From Candidatus Bathyarchaeia archaeon (GTDB lineage: Archaea; Thermoproteota; Bathyarchaeia; 40CM-2-53-6), in NCBI GenBank assembly GCA_035935655.1, contig DASYWW010000060.1, positions 54,315 through 118,314 of the forward strand: 64,000 nucleotides of DNA, read 5' to 3'. Under the pieces are notes generated by a model. It did no database searches. It was given only the letters and a program-made list of their open reading frames with translations, and was not told the origin of the DNA. A program made the translations under genes and the position numbers. The first letter of the stretch is position 1. Each line of letters begins with the position of its first letter. Positions 50,434 to 58,755 of the stretch are shown piece by piece.

Positions 50434-51468
50434 ATGACTTATGCCAGAGCGGGAGTCGACGTTTCTCAAATCAGGAAATCCCACGAGGCTCTCGCTAGAG
50501 GGCTCGAATCAACCTTCAAGACTCGCAAAGGGAAAGTTGGGCATCCCGTTTTCCCGATTGGCCACTATGCAGGTCTTGTTGATCTCAATGATGGTCGGGT
50601 CCTGAGTCTCCATACCGATAATGTCGGGACCAAGGTCATCATTGCTCGGATGATGCAGAAGTACGATACCATCGGGATAGATTGTGTCGCTATGTGCGCG
50701 AATGATCTGATCTGCACAGCAGCTGAGCCCATCAGTTTCCTCGACTACCTTACCATGGCTAAACACGATAGTCGTATTATCAATGAAATCGCAGTTGGTC
50801 TTGTAGAAGGAGCAAAACAATCTGGAATGGCAATTGTTGGTGGCGAGACAGCCATCGTCCCAGACCTTCTCTCAAGCGACCCCGGGCTAGACCTTGCAGG
50901 GATGGCAGCGGGAATTTGCAGCAGGAAAGATCTCATCCTCGGAGACGAGATTCGAAAAGGGGACGCTTTGGTCGGGGTTGCCAGTTCGGGAATACACTCA
51001 AACGGTCTAACCCTCGCCAGGAAAATTCTCCTAAGAGAATACAAGCTGAAGGAGAGTGTACCGGAGCTCGGCCGAGGCATCGGTGAAGAACTACTAGAAC
51101 CCACTCGAATCTATGTCAAATCGGTTCTTGAGGCGACAAGAAAACTGGAGGTTCACGGGCTCGCTCACATAACAGGCGGAGCGTTTGCAAAAATAGACCG
51201 AATAGTGGGACAGGCAAGATTGGGAGCAAGTATCGAACAATTGCCTCCTACACCTGGAATTTTCCGTATTATTCAGAAGCGTGGAAGGGTCTCCGACTTG
51301 GAAATGTATCGGACTTTTAACATGGGAGTGGGCTTCGTCTTAATTTGTCCTCAGAGAGCCGAGGACGCTGTGATTCGACTCTTCATGAGACACGGTCACA
51401 ATGCATTCGATCTCGGACGAGTAGAGAAACAGAGAGGAATTCGAGTCAAAGACAAAGCCGTCAACTGA
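50434..51468 (+). CDS. purM: AIR synthetase PurM
   Basis: A 344-residue phosphoribosylformylglycinamidine cyclo-ligase, from the ATG giving MTYARAGVDVSQI; a TTG 15 bases upstream is also open. It closes the imidazole ring with ATP. It has VLSLHTDNVGTKVIIARMMQKYDTIGIDCVAMCANDLICTAAEPISFLDYL, GMAIVGGETAIVPDLL and IHSNGLTLARKI. It is the last gene of the operon. No clear terminator follows on this strand. Confidence 0.94.
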   Translation: MTYARAGVDVSQIRKSHEALARGLESTFKTRKGKVGHPVFPIGHYAGLVDLNDGRVLSLHTDNVGTKVIIARMMQKYDTIGIDCVAMCANDLICTAAEPISFLDYLTMAKHDSRIINEIAVGLVEGAKQSGMAIVGGETAIVPDLLSSDPGLDLAGMAAGICSRKDLILGDEIRKGDALVGVASSGIHSNGLTLARKILLREYKLKESVPELGRGIGEELLEPTRIYVKSVLEATRKLEVHGLAHITGGAFAKIDRIVGQARLGASIEQLPPTPGIFRIIQKRGRVSDLEMYRTFNMGVGFVLICPQRAEDAVIRLFMRHGHNAFDLGRVEKQRGIRVKDKAVN

Positions 51469-51629
51469 AGACTGTCGCATGAGCCCCTCCACTTGGTGCT
51501 CAATTTAATAATCCAAGCGGAGTAAATAGCCTAAATTTCTCGTTGAAACTGTTGACGAGGCTCCCTAAGGAGCTGGAAGGAATAAACTTGAGGCCACAGG
51601 ATCGTGTCATTCGGAAAGGGAAAGGCTCG

Positions 51630-51636
51630 AAAAAAA
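51630..51636 (-). terminator. T-run terminator after the SHOCT gene
   Basis: Read on the minus strand, seven T residues follow GCCGGCCCTC, 40 bases after the SHOCT stop. Archaeal transcription ends at such T-tracts, and the short GC palindrome GCCGGC in front may help. Confidence 0.4.
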
Positions 51637-51675
51637 GAGGGCCGGCTTCAGCTTTTTCTTAGCCTACTAGAGCGA

Positions 51676-52044
51676 TTAGGTGGTACTGTGTTGTTGGAGG
51701 TCGCGCATCATCTGTTCGAACTGTTCCTTGGTGATCTCTCCTCTTGCGTATCGTTCGCGGAGGATGTAGTAGGATTCGTCTTGGTAACGCCAGTATCTTC
51801 CTCGGTAGCCCCATCCCCATCTCCATGGAAAGAATAGCCATCTTACTATCCAGAAGAAGGCGAAGAAACCGAAGATGAAGAATAGTGGGAATGGGAAGAA
51901 CGGGTAGTACGTGCCGGCTACAGGTGCCGGTCGGGTTTCGTAGAAGAATGCTGAAACTGCGATTGATGCTACAATGACTGCGACGAGCGCGAATATGCCC
52001 CAAGCAAAGAAGTGTCGAGGACGATTCCAATCATGTTGACTCAT
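51676..52044 (-). CDS. SHOCT-domain membrane protein
   Basis: A 122-residue protein from the ATG giving MSQHDWNRPRHFFAWG. It has two membrane segments (FFAWGIFALVAVIVASIAVSAFF, and a Phe/Trp-rich YYPFFPFPLFFIFGFFAFFWIVRWLFF). The C-terminal SHOCT helix pair is ILRERYARGEITKEQFEQMMRDL. A perfect AAAGGAGG ribosome-binding site lies 8 bases upstream, stronger than elsewhere in the window. SHOCT domains often mediate oligomerisation of membrane proteins. A longer ATG start 21 bases upstream is inside that ribosome-binding site, so it is rejected. Confidence 0.72.
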   Translation of the reverse strand: MSQHDWNRPRHFFAWGIFALVAVIVASIAVSAFFYETRPAPVAGTYYPFFPFPLFFIFGFFAFFWIVRWLFFPWRWGWGYRGRYWRYQDESYYILRERYARGEITKEQFEQMMRDLQQHSTT

Positions 52045-52072
52045 GCATTTCGCCTCCTTTGCCAATGGTTTC

Positions 52073-52112
52073 GATATCGGTATAGCGATATCGGATATCG
52101 GATATCCGGTAT
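52073..52112. repeat. Heptameric tandem repeat in the SHOCT promoter region
   Basis: GATATC occurs at 52073, 52087, 52094 and 52101, spaced 14, 7 and 7 bases, forming a 7-base tandem pattern (GATATCG, GTATAGC, GATATCG, GATATCG, GATATCC, GGTATAA). It lies just before the SHOCT ribosome-binding site and may be a repeated operator or a structured leader. Each unit is palindromic. Confidence 0.45.
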
Positions 52113-52173
52113 AAGGATTCTCTCATTCGATTCCTGCGTTGGTGAGGTCAAGAAAAGCAGGCCGGGACGGAAG

Positions 52174-52401
52174 TTATCCTCCGTTCCAAGTCACTCCAAC
52201 AAGGAAATGCGGTAGGAGCAACATACTAAGAATCAGGGCAGCAACAGTCACGAATGTCATTCCCAGGTTAACCGCTAGGTTTTCAGCCAAAGATGTGACT
52301 CGAAAAGGCTCGTAACTATTCCCGATTGCCGAATCAGAAGCAAGCTCCTCGGATTCCAATAGATACCAACCTAACCTTGGTGTGACCTTGGTTATAAACA
52401 A
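52174..52401 (-). CDS. Possible small membrane protein, 75 residues
   Basis: A TTG-started frame on the minus strand with one hydrophobic C-terminal segment (LAVNLGMTFVTVAALILSMLLLPHFLVGV) after a polar N-terminus. It would be a single-pass protein. No family is recognised and the start is weak. I list it because the membrane segment looks natural and the region is otherwise empty between the SHOCT leader and purH. Confidence 0.35.
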   Translation of the reverse strand: MFITKVTPRLGWYLLESEELASDSAIGNSYEPFRVTSLAENLAVNLGMTFVTVAALILSMLLLPHFLVGVTWNGG

Positions 52402-52444
52402 TCAATACGAACAAGAAAGCTCGGAATCCTGATTCAGTTCTTTC

Positions 52445-53530
52445 CTAGAAATGCCTGAAAGATCGCTCCCCTGTAAGCACCATCTTAATGCCATGTTCAT
52501 CACAGGCTCTGACGATAGCTTGGTCTTCAACCGACCCGCCCGGTTGAATGATCCCTAAGACTTTTTCTTTGGCCAGTGCCTCGATGTTGTCTAGCTTGGG
52601 AAGAAATCCGTCAGAGGCCAACACGCTTCCCTCCAAGCTATAGCCAAGCTTGTGCGCCTTGTCAGTAGAGTTCTCAATAGCCCCTATCCTATCTTGTTGG
52701 CCGGTCCCGATAGCGAGAGATGTTCCGTTTCTCCAGAAGACGACAGCGTTCGATCGAACCTCACATGCCACCCACCATGCATGCAATAGATCTAGATATT
52801 CCTGATCTGACGGCGTTTTCTTAGTAGGAACCGGAAGCCGTTTCACATCATCCATCGATAATACACCTGTCCGATAGTGATCCTCGATGATCAAGGATCC
52901 ATCATCCAGAACCACAACATCAGGTGGCATTGTCATGCCCTCCTTGCGTTGAGCTGGGACTTCTCCAACTCGTATGTCCCTCTTGGATTCGAAAACCGCT
53001 AATGTTTCAGAACTATATCCCGGTGCATAGACTACTTCGACGAAGGTCTTCATGATCTCTTCTGCAGTTCTCCTGTCAACTGGAGTGTTGGACACTACCA
53101 CGCTTCCAAAGGCGGCCCGGTTGTCCGCGTCTCGAGCGCGGACGTACACCTGACTCAGACTGTCCTGTCCTCTGGAAACAGAGACCCCTGACGGGTTGAG
53201 ATGTTTCATTACCGTGACAGTTGGTTCTTTGAAATAACTGACAATCCGTAACCCGTGGCTGCCATCTTCAATATTCGTTGCTGAAGGACCGTCCTTGCCC
53301 CACTTTACCCAGTCGACGTTTCCAATCCCGCCTTTCGATTGTTTCGGTCGGTACAAGGCTGCTTTCTGGTGCGGGTTCGTTCCATAACGGAGCCCCCGCA
53401 TTCGGCCTTCTACTTTCCATTGGACCTTTGAGTACTCGAACACCTTGTCCCCCATCGTGATCTTGAGCGATGATGGTAGATCCTCGTCCCGTGCTGTCCG
53501 GTAGATGCGACGGATCTCCTGCCCGCTCAT
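52445..53530 (-). CDS. purH: AICAR transformylase (C-terminal PurH domain as separate protein)
   Basis: A 361-residue stand-alone AICAR formyltransferase, adding the last formyl group from 10-formyl-THF. It has GLRYGTNPHQKAALY, TVMKHLNPSGVSVSRG (bacterial PurH reads KHVNPCG; Cys is Ser), NRAAFGSVVVSNTPVD, VRSNAVVFWRNGTSLAIGTGQQDRIGA and ASDGFLPK. Bacterial PurH is a single fused protein; here the cyclohydrolase is a separate upstream gene overlapping by four bases. The pair should act as a complex. Confidence 0.92.
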   Translation of the reverse strand: MSGQEIRRIYRTARDEDLPSSLKITMGDKVFEYSKVQWKVEGRMRGLRYGTNPHQKAALYRPKQSKGGIGNVDWVKWGKDGPSATNIEDGSHGLRIVSYFKEPTVTVMKHLNPSGVSVSRGQDSLSQVYVRARDADNRAAFGSVVVSNTPVDRRTAEEIMKTFVEVVYAPGYSSETLAVFESKRDIRVGEVPAQRKEGMTMPPDVVVLDDGSLIIEDHYRTGVLSMDDVKRLPVPTKKTPSDQEYLDLLHAWWVACEVRSNAVVFWRNGTSLAIGTGQQDRIGAIENSTDKAHKLGYSLEGSVLASDGFLPKLDNIEALAKEKVLGIIQPGGSVEDQAIVRACDEHGIKMVLTGERSFRHF

Positions 53531-54123
53531 CTCTTCACCTTGCCCAAGTAACTCTTTATCGCAGCATCATACTCCGCCGTCACTGCGAAAGCCTCCCGAG
53601 CAAGCTTGTGCCTCAACTCATCTCTGATCTCCTCATGCTTGTCCAGTTCCCTTATCAGGACGTCATACTGGGCAGGTCTGGTTACCGGGACGACTCTATT
53701 GTTGAGAAACGCGCCTTTCGCCGCAGCACGGATCAACGTGACGCCTCCAATATCGATATTATCAATCGCCCTCCGCAGGTTCACGGGGTCGCTTTTCACA
53801 ACCTCCCGGAACGGGTACAAGTTCACCACAACGAAGTCCACCGGTTCGATCGCGTTCTCCTGTAGATACTTTAGATGCGCAGGATCCTTCAAGTCGCCTA
53901 ATATTCCGGCGTGGATTTTGGGATGCAGGGTTTTCACCAATCCACCCGGCATTTCAGGGAACCCTGTGTAGGTTGAGACTTCGACGACTTCATGTCGGAG
54001 TTTTCGGATGGCCTGAGCGGTCCCGCCTGAGCTGATCACTTTGATCTTGTGTCTTGCAAATGCTCCGACAATATGTTCCAGCCTAGACTTGTCATAGACA
54101 GAGATCAAAGCATTGCCGACCAT
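53527..54123 (-). CDS. purH: IMP cyclohydrolase (N-terminal PurH domain as separate protein)
   Basis: A 198-residue MGS-fold protein closing the IMP ring. From the ATG giving MVGNALISVYDKSRLEHIVGAF, it has KVISSGGTAQAIRKL, VSTYTGFPEMPGGLVKTLHPKIHAGILGD, VVVNLYPF and NIDIGGVTLIRAAAKGA. An in-frame GTG 54 bases upstream adds 18 residues, but a TATA-like box at 54156-54165 lies inside that extension, so ATG is preferred. It overlaps the transformylase by four bases. Confidence 0.92.
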   Translation of the reverse strand: MVGNALISVYDKSRLEHIVGAFARHKIKVISSGGTAQAIRKLRHEVVEVSTYTGFPEMPGGLVKTLHPKIHAGILGDLKDPAHLKYLQENAIEPVDFVVVNLYPFREVVKSDPVNLRRAIDNIDIGGVTLIRAAAKGAFLNNRVVPVTRPAQYDVLIRELDKHEEIRDELRHKLAREAFAVTAEYDAAIKSYLGKVKR

Positions 54124-54155
54124 GGTTTTCGCGCAGAGCCTGCCGGAGTCCAGTG

Positions 54156-54165
54156 TATTATTTAA
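54156..54165 (-). promoter_or_regulatory. TATA-like box for the purH pair
   Basis: Read on the minus strand, TTAAATAATA lies about 35 bases before the ATG at 54123. It is a good match to an archaeal TATA box and favours that ATG over the upstream GTG. Confidence 0.5.
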
Positions 54166-54258
54166 TCTGGGCTCCACGACAATTTTCGAATAACGTCATT
54201 CTAGCAGCTAGATTGCCCTCTGTGGTGGCCGGCGATGCCCAAGACCCCGCGCTAGGAA

Positions 54259-54675
54259 CTAGCGGAAAGGAAACACTGCACCAAATCGTAATATCTTTGC
54301 TATAATGCTGGTTTCGGTGGGGACCTGGTTCTGGGTTGCTATGGTCAAGAATACTGTTTCATCGTTGGCGTCCGTGGTAGGTGTGCTTGGAATGGTGAGT
54401 TTTCCCTCGGGAAAAGCGTCTTTGGAAACTACCAGGTCAGGTTCAATAATGGTTAGTGTCTTGGTGATCGATCTTGCTCTAGTGTGCACGGAAGCGCAGT
54501 AGAAATTAGATGTGCATTCACTAACTAATGGCGGGGCGCTGGTGAAATTAGTGGGCGCCGCTGAACTCATGTGTTCCTGCTCTATGGATGCGGGGAAAGA
54601 TGGTGTCACTGGGCCAGCAGTTGAAAAGCTACGAGAAACAGGTGCGTGTTGTGGGTGCTGGCTTGACTTGGCCAT
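54259..54675 (-). CDS. Hypothetical protein, 138 residues
   Basis: No family is recognised. The N-terminal half is Ser/Pro/Ala-rich (SRSFSTAGPVTPSFPAS) with cysteines (ECTSNFYC); the second half has beta-strand patterning, KTLTIIEPDLVVSKDAFPEGKLTIPS and DETVFLTIATQNQVPTETSII. Frames on the opposite strand are also open but look less protein-like. It may be a secreted or surface protein missing a clear signal peptide. Low confidence. Confidence 0.4.
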   Translation of the reverse strand: MAKSSQHPQHAPVSRSFSTAGPVTPSFPASIEQEHMSSAAPTNFTSAPPLVSECTSNFYCASVHTRARSITKTLTIIEPDLVVSKDAFPEGKLTIPSTPTTDANDETVFLTIATQNQVPTETSIIAKILRFGAVFPFR

Positions 54676-54764
54676 GCCGGCTCAGAATGATTATTCTATC
54701 CTGCGAAAGCTAAGCTCGCCGTACCCGAATCCAATTCCCACCAGTAACGGGTCTTAGTTGGCTA

Positions 54765-57320
54765 TTACGCTTGTTCGAGAGCCTTTGTGATCTCCATTCT
54801 AGAAGCGCGCAAAGCCGGATAAAGTGACCCTGCCACTACTGCCAGAATTGCCAGTCCGAAGGATTGCAGCATCGCGACGTATGGGACTACAAATGGTAGA
54901 TAGAATCCTGCTAGGGTCGTACTATTCGTCGCTCCCTCCAACAGGAGCAGACCTCCGGGGATCGCGAGAAGGAAACCGAATACTCCGAGGAGGATTCCCT
55001 CGCTCAGAAAAAGCCCGGAGACTTGTCGCCTGCTCATTCCTTGTGATCGTAAGAGCCCGATCTCGCGCTTTCTGTCGGTGACGTTCATGATCATTGTGGC
55101 GCTTATTCCGAGCGTGGCGATTAGGAGGGCGAAGTAGAGTACTAGCAGGATGATCGTGAATATCCTGTTGATTGTGTCCCTGACCAGGGAGAGGAGTTGT
55201 CCGAGGGTCAGCGAGTTCTCCGCGAAATCGTATTTCGGATACGAGGAAGCGATATCGCGAGCGATAGGGGAGGCGGCTGATTTGTATTGAGGCTTTAGGT
55301 CCACTAGGAAGAGTGGCGCGTTGTAGTGACCGCCAAAGAATTTGTTCTGGGAATTGAACGAGACAACGATCGTGTCGCTGGCGAAACTGTTTCCAAACTG
55401 AATGTACTGCAGGACCGGACCGGTGAATATTCCGGCAACCCTGAAGTCAACGGGCGTCGGGATGTCCATTGTGATCTTTCCGCCGGTGGATACGCCTAGT
55501 CTAGTTGCTAGAGAATCAGGTAACAACACGGTTTGGTTGTTGCTCGCGAGCTGAGCATACACCTGTTGTGGAGAGGGAGAATTGACGAACTGATAGTTTA
55601 TGATCTGAGGGAATACGGTTGGGTCGACTGCTAGTACCCCGACTGATGTGTTGTTGCCTTTGGGACCGAAAACCTTCGGGCTGACTGGGAAGAAACTAGG
55701 TCCCAGTGGGGTCGCGGTCGAGATCTGTGGTAAGCTGGTGAGATTGTTTGCGAAGCTGATCGGCAGGGATTGGTTTGCGATCAGGATTATGTCAGCGCCG
55801 AGTGCTTCCTGAATTCCTTGGTCAAGAGCGGTTTGGACCCCGCCCTGGATTCCTCCGAGCATGATGACGAAGCTGAGGGTGATCGTGATCATTCCAAACG
55901 AGATTGCGTTTCTGAGTAACCTTCGTCTTCCGTTTCTCGATGCGACGTATCCCACTGCCCTTGAGAATGGCAGGAGAGGTGCTGTAAGTACTCGGCCTGA
56001 TCGTCCGAATAGCACGGCTCCAAGAATGACCAGTCCGAAAGGTATGAGCGCGACGTCGAGATATGGTACGTGGAAGGGCGTGAGTCTGGCAGCCTCCAGC
56101 GATCCAAGCGTTAGCATTCCTACGCTGACAATGACAATAATGGAATCTGGGACTTTGGTGCGCGAGTTTCTAGCAGATGGCCGAATCGCCTGGATAATGT
56201 TGATCCGGCTTGCGGAAGCGGCAGGGTAGAGGGATCCAGCGAAGACTGCCGCGAATCCCGCTCCCAGGCCCATTAGGGTAATGGTCGGGGTGAGCTGGAC
56301 TAGGGGTAGAGATGGGATTTGGAGAATGTTCTCTGCCACCGCGGTAAAGGCCCTCGAGAGGGCTAGCCCAGTAACCACTCCGGCGATTGTGCCGACAGTC
56401 CCAATCAACATTCCCTCCGTCAAGAATATCCTGAAGATCTGTGATCGGCTGGTTCCTACAGCCCTCATCACTCCGATCTCATACGTGCGTTCGTTCACTG
56501 TCATGAACAAGGTGTTGAAGACAATGAATGCGCAGACGACTAGGGCGACTGCCACCATCACGTTTAGCCCTAGTTCGAACCCTGCCGTCTGTCCGGCTAT
56601 TCTCTGAACCGCTTCGGCCTTTGGCGCGCTTATGTTGAAGAGCGGTGAGTCTAGGAGATGTTGAATCTCGTCTCGGACCTGCGGTGCTCTAGTTGGGTCT
56701 TTGAGAGTTGCGTAGATGTGGGAGATCATTCCCTGAAAGCTGAGTTCGGATTGTAGCTGAGGGAGATAGACGTAGATCGAAGCGCCGATGTTGCGTAGGG
56801 GATGGTTGATTCCAACTACTGATAGTGTAATGGTGACATTGGTTCTGGCGAAGAGGTTTGGGGTGAAGACGTTGATGTTAGATCCGACTCTCAGTCCGAA
56901 TTTCTGGGCAAGCCCGTCGTCTACCGTTGCTTGGCCTTGGGCGAGACTCCTTGTCCCGGTGATATTGAAGCTTGAATAATCGAAGTCCGTCCCGTTAACT
57001 CCTACCAGGGGAAAAAATGTTCTGTTGTCAGTGGTGCCAAACCAGACGAGTCTTACGGCTGTTTGTTGAACCTCTGAGACGCTCTCGACCTTGTCTAGAT
57101 AATTGGTCTGGAATACGGGAGGGAGTCCACCATAGCTCACAACGATGTCTGTGTGGCCCCAGAACTTGTTGATGTAATTCGTGAACTCGCCAGTTGCGCT
57201 TGCAGTTGCGAGATTTATCCCGACGAGCAAAGCGACTCCTAGAATAACTGCTAGAATTGTCAGCGCGGTTCTCGCGCGCCGCTTCGGGAGGTTGCGGTAC
57301 GCAATCTTCGCAGAGAGCAA
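54765..57320 (-). CDS. ABC transporter permease, FtsX/MacB-type (two FtsX domains)
   Basis: An 851-residue exporter permease with an N-terminal membrane helix, a large external part (MacB-periplasmic-core-like), and FtsX membrane domains at about residues 255-385 and 725-850. Between these, a second hydrophobic segment and another external part repeat the layout, so it is a duplicated MacB-like protein. Motifs are YEIGVMRAVGTSRSQIFRIFLTEGMLIG and KREIGLLRSQGMSRRQVSGLFLSEGILLG. It pairs with the ATPase gene 18 bases upstream. Cargo unknown; lipoprotein or small-molecule export is typical. Confidence 0.9.
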   Translation of the reverse strand: MLSAKIAYRNLPKRRARTALTILAVILGVALLVGINLATASATGEFTNYINKFWGHTDIVVSYGGLPPVFQTNYLDKVESVSEVQQTAVRLVWFGTTDNRTFFPLVGVNGTDFDYSSFNITGTRSLAQGQATVDDGLAQKFGLRVGSNINVFTPNLFARTNVTITLSVVGINHPLRNIGASIYVYLPQLQSELSFQGMISHIYATLKDPTRAPQVRDEIQHLLDSPLFNISAPKAEAVQRIAGQTAGFELGLNVMVAVALVVCAFIVFNTLFMTVNERTYEIGVMRAVGTSRSQIFRIFLTEGMLIGTVGTIAGVVTGLALSRAFTAVAENILQIPSLPLVQLTPTITLMGLGAGFAAVFAGSLYPAASASRINIIQAIRPSARNSRTKVPDSIIVIVSVGMLTLGSLEAARLTPFHVPYLDVALIPFGLVILGAVLFGRSGRVLTAPLLPFSRAVGYVASRNGRRRLLRNAISFGMITITLSFVIMLGGIQGGVQTALDQGIQEALGADIILIANQSLPISFANNLTSLPQISTATPLGPSFFPVSPKVFGPKGNNTSVGVLAVDPTVFPQIINYQFVNSPSPQQVYAQLASNNQTVLLPDSLATRLGVSTGGKITMDIPTPVDFRVAGIFTGPVLQYIQFGNSFASDTIVVSFNSQNKFFGGHYNAPLFLVDLKPQYKSAASPIARDIASSYPKYDFAENSLTLGQLLSLVRDTINRIFTIILLVLYFALLIATLGISATMIMNVTDRKREIGLLRSQGMSRRQVSGLFLSEGILLGVFGFLLAIPGGLLLLEGATNSTTLAGFYLPFVVPYVAMLQSFGLAILAVVAGSLYPALRASRMEITKALEQA

Positions 57321-57338
57321 GTCTAGGCCTAGTTTTCG

Positions 57339-58106
57339 TTAGTTGGGCTGTGAGAGAGATCGCGCGGGTTCGGGGGGAACTGGTTCGATCGCTCTCAGCC
57401 GGTAAGACTCCCTAGGCGATTGTGATGTTCTTGTTATGATGCCGTCGCGCATTTCATACAATTTCTCGGCCCGGTTCGCGACAACCGGGTCATGTGTGAC
57501 GACAAGCACGGAGGCGTTCTCCCTTTTCGCTGCTTCGTACATTATCTGAACGACTTCTGTCCCTGTCTTGGTGTCAAGGTCTCCTGTTGGTTCGTCGGCG
57601 AGGATGATTTTCGGGTGATTTGCTAGGGCACGTGCTATTGCGACACGTTGTTGCTCTCCCCCACTCAGCTCGTCCGGTAGATGGGTGAGGCGTTCCTTGA
57701 GGCCGACGCGCTCGAGCATCAGACTAGCTCGCTCCTTCGCGGCTGACGGTTTCTGTCCTGCCGTTAACAACGGCAGCTCCACGTTTTCCAGAGCCGATAG
57801 TACTGGTATGAGGTTGTGGAATTGGAAGACGAACCCTATCTTGTGGCGTCGGAGCTTCGTGAGCTGGCCATCTTTCATGCCTGCAATGTCTTCTCCGTCG
57901 ATGGTGACCGTGCCAGACGATGGCTTGTCCAGCGTTCCGATAATATTGAGGAGAGTAGTCTTTCCAGACCCGGAAGGACCGGTTATGACAACGAATTCTG
58001 CTTGGTAAAGCGTGAAGTTGACCCCGCGAAGCGCCCGGACTGTGACGTTGCCGAGCTGGTAGCTTTTCTCCAAGTTCGCAACTTGAACGATGGCAGGGGT
58101 CTCCAC
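57339..58106 (-). CDS. ABC transporter ATP-binding protein, LolD/MacB-type
   Basis: A 255-residue ATPase. Walker A is GPSGSGKTTLLN, the Q-loop FQFHNLIPVLSALENVELPL, the signature LSGGEQQRVAIARAL, Walker B IILADEPTGDLDTKTG, and the H-loop VTHDPVVANRAEKLYEM. These are typical of the LolD/MacB/FtsE branch. It starts at ATG and is just upstream of the FtsX-type permease. The last 25 residues are Pro/Arg-rich. It energises the exporter. Confidence 0.95.
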   Translation of the reverse strand: METPAIVQVANLEKSYQLGNVTVRALRGVNFTLYQAEFVVITGPSGSGKTTLLNIIGTLDKPSSGTVTIDGEDIAGMKDGQLTKLRRHKIGFVFQFHNLIPVLSALENVELPLLTAGQKPSAAKERASLMLERVGLKERLTHLPDELSGGEQQRVAIARALANHPKIILADEPTGDLDTKTGTEVVQIMYEAAKRENASVLVVTHDPVVANRAEKLYEMRDGIITRTSQSPRESYRLRAIEPVPPEPARSLSQPN

Positions 58107-58203
58107 GAAGCCTCAATCAAAGGAGTAGGGGCTGAGGCCCGAATATCTTCCTTTCGAGATTACTCCCGAAGCGCTTAAGCCGTGAACCAATTATCAGTTA
58201 TCT

Positions 58204-58755
58204 ATGGCCGCTAAAATCGTCATTCTCGATATCGAGACGACATCGCTTGAGGCAGACGCTGGAGTACTCGTCGGTGCCGGACTGATGTCAGACACTGGCA
58301 GAGGCGAGTATTTGGAAGCGAGAAGGACGAGGGACGAAAAGTTGTTGTTGACGAAGCTATCGAAGCGTCTGGAGAGCTATGATGTCATGGTGACCTGGAA
58401 CGGGAGGAGCTTCGATATCCCATTTCTAACGACTCGCCTCATGAGACATGGGCTTGATCCTCGACCGTTTCTTCGAAAGCCGCACATTGATCTTGCTGAC
58501 GTGGTAAAGAGCCGGTTGAGACTGACCTTCACCTATCTCGATCATGTTTGTGATTTCTTCCAGGTCGATCGGAAGAGGGGTCCAATGGGGCTCGATGTGC
58601 CGTATCTCCACGTTAGAGCGCTTGAGGGAGATAGTAGTGCATTGTTGTCGATACGTGATCATTGTCTCGATGATTTGCGGGCGACTAGACAGGTTTTCTT
58701 CAAGCTCAAGCCGCTCGTGGAGCAACAGTTAGAGTATGCCGAGGGGCAGTCTTAG
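58204..58755 (+). CDS. RNase H-like 3'-5' exonuclease (YprB/DnaQ-like)
   Basis: A 183-residue protein of the ribonuclease H-like exonuclease group. The first acidic pair is ILDIETTSLEAD (Asp, Glu), the second block VTWNGRSFDIPFLTTRLMRHG (Asp), and the third HCLDDLRATRQVF (Asp). The layout matches YprB-like RNase H domains, usually two-domain in bacteria but here a single domain. It may trim DNA or RNA. It is divergent from the ABC ATPase and overlaps the rhomboid gene's 3' end by 27 bases. Confidence 0.85.
   Translation: MAAKIVILDIETTSLEADAGVLVGAGLMSDTGRGEYLEARRTRDEKLLLTKLSKRLESYDVMVTWNGRSFDIPFLTTRLMRHGLDPRPFLRKPHIDLADVVKSRLRLTFTYLDHVCDFFQVDRKRGPMGLDVPYLHVRALEGDSSALLSIRDHCLDDLRATRQVFFKLKPLVEQQLEYAEGQS

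Noticed and set aside
51604..51837. 77-residue plus-strand frame over the SHOCT gene end
   Set aside because: Antisense to the SHOCT helix pair and its T-run terminator.
54305..54757. Two plus-strand frames opposite the hypothetical protein at 54259
   Set aside because: Composition looks like antisense reading, without membrane or motif coherence, though the assigned minus-strand gene is itself uncertain.
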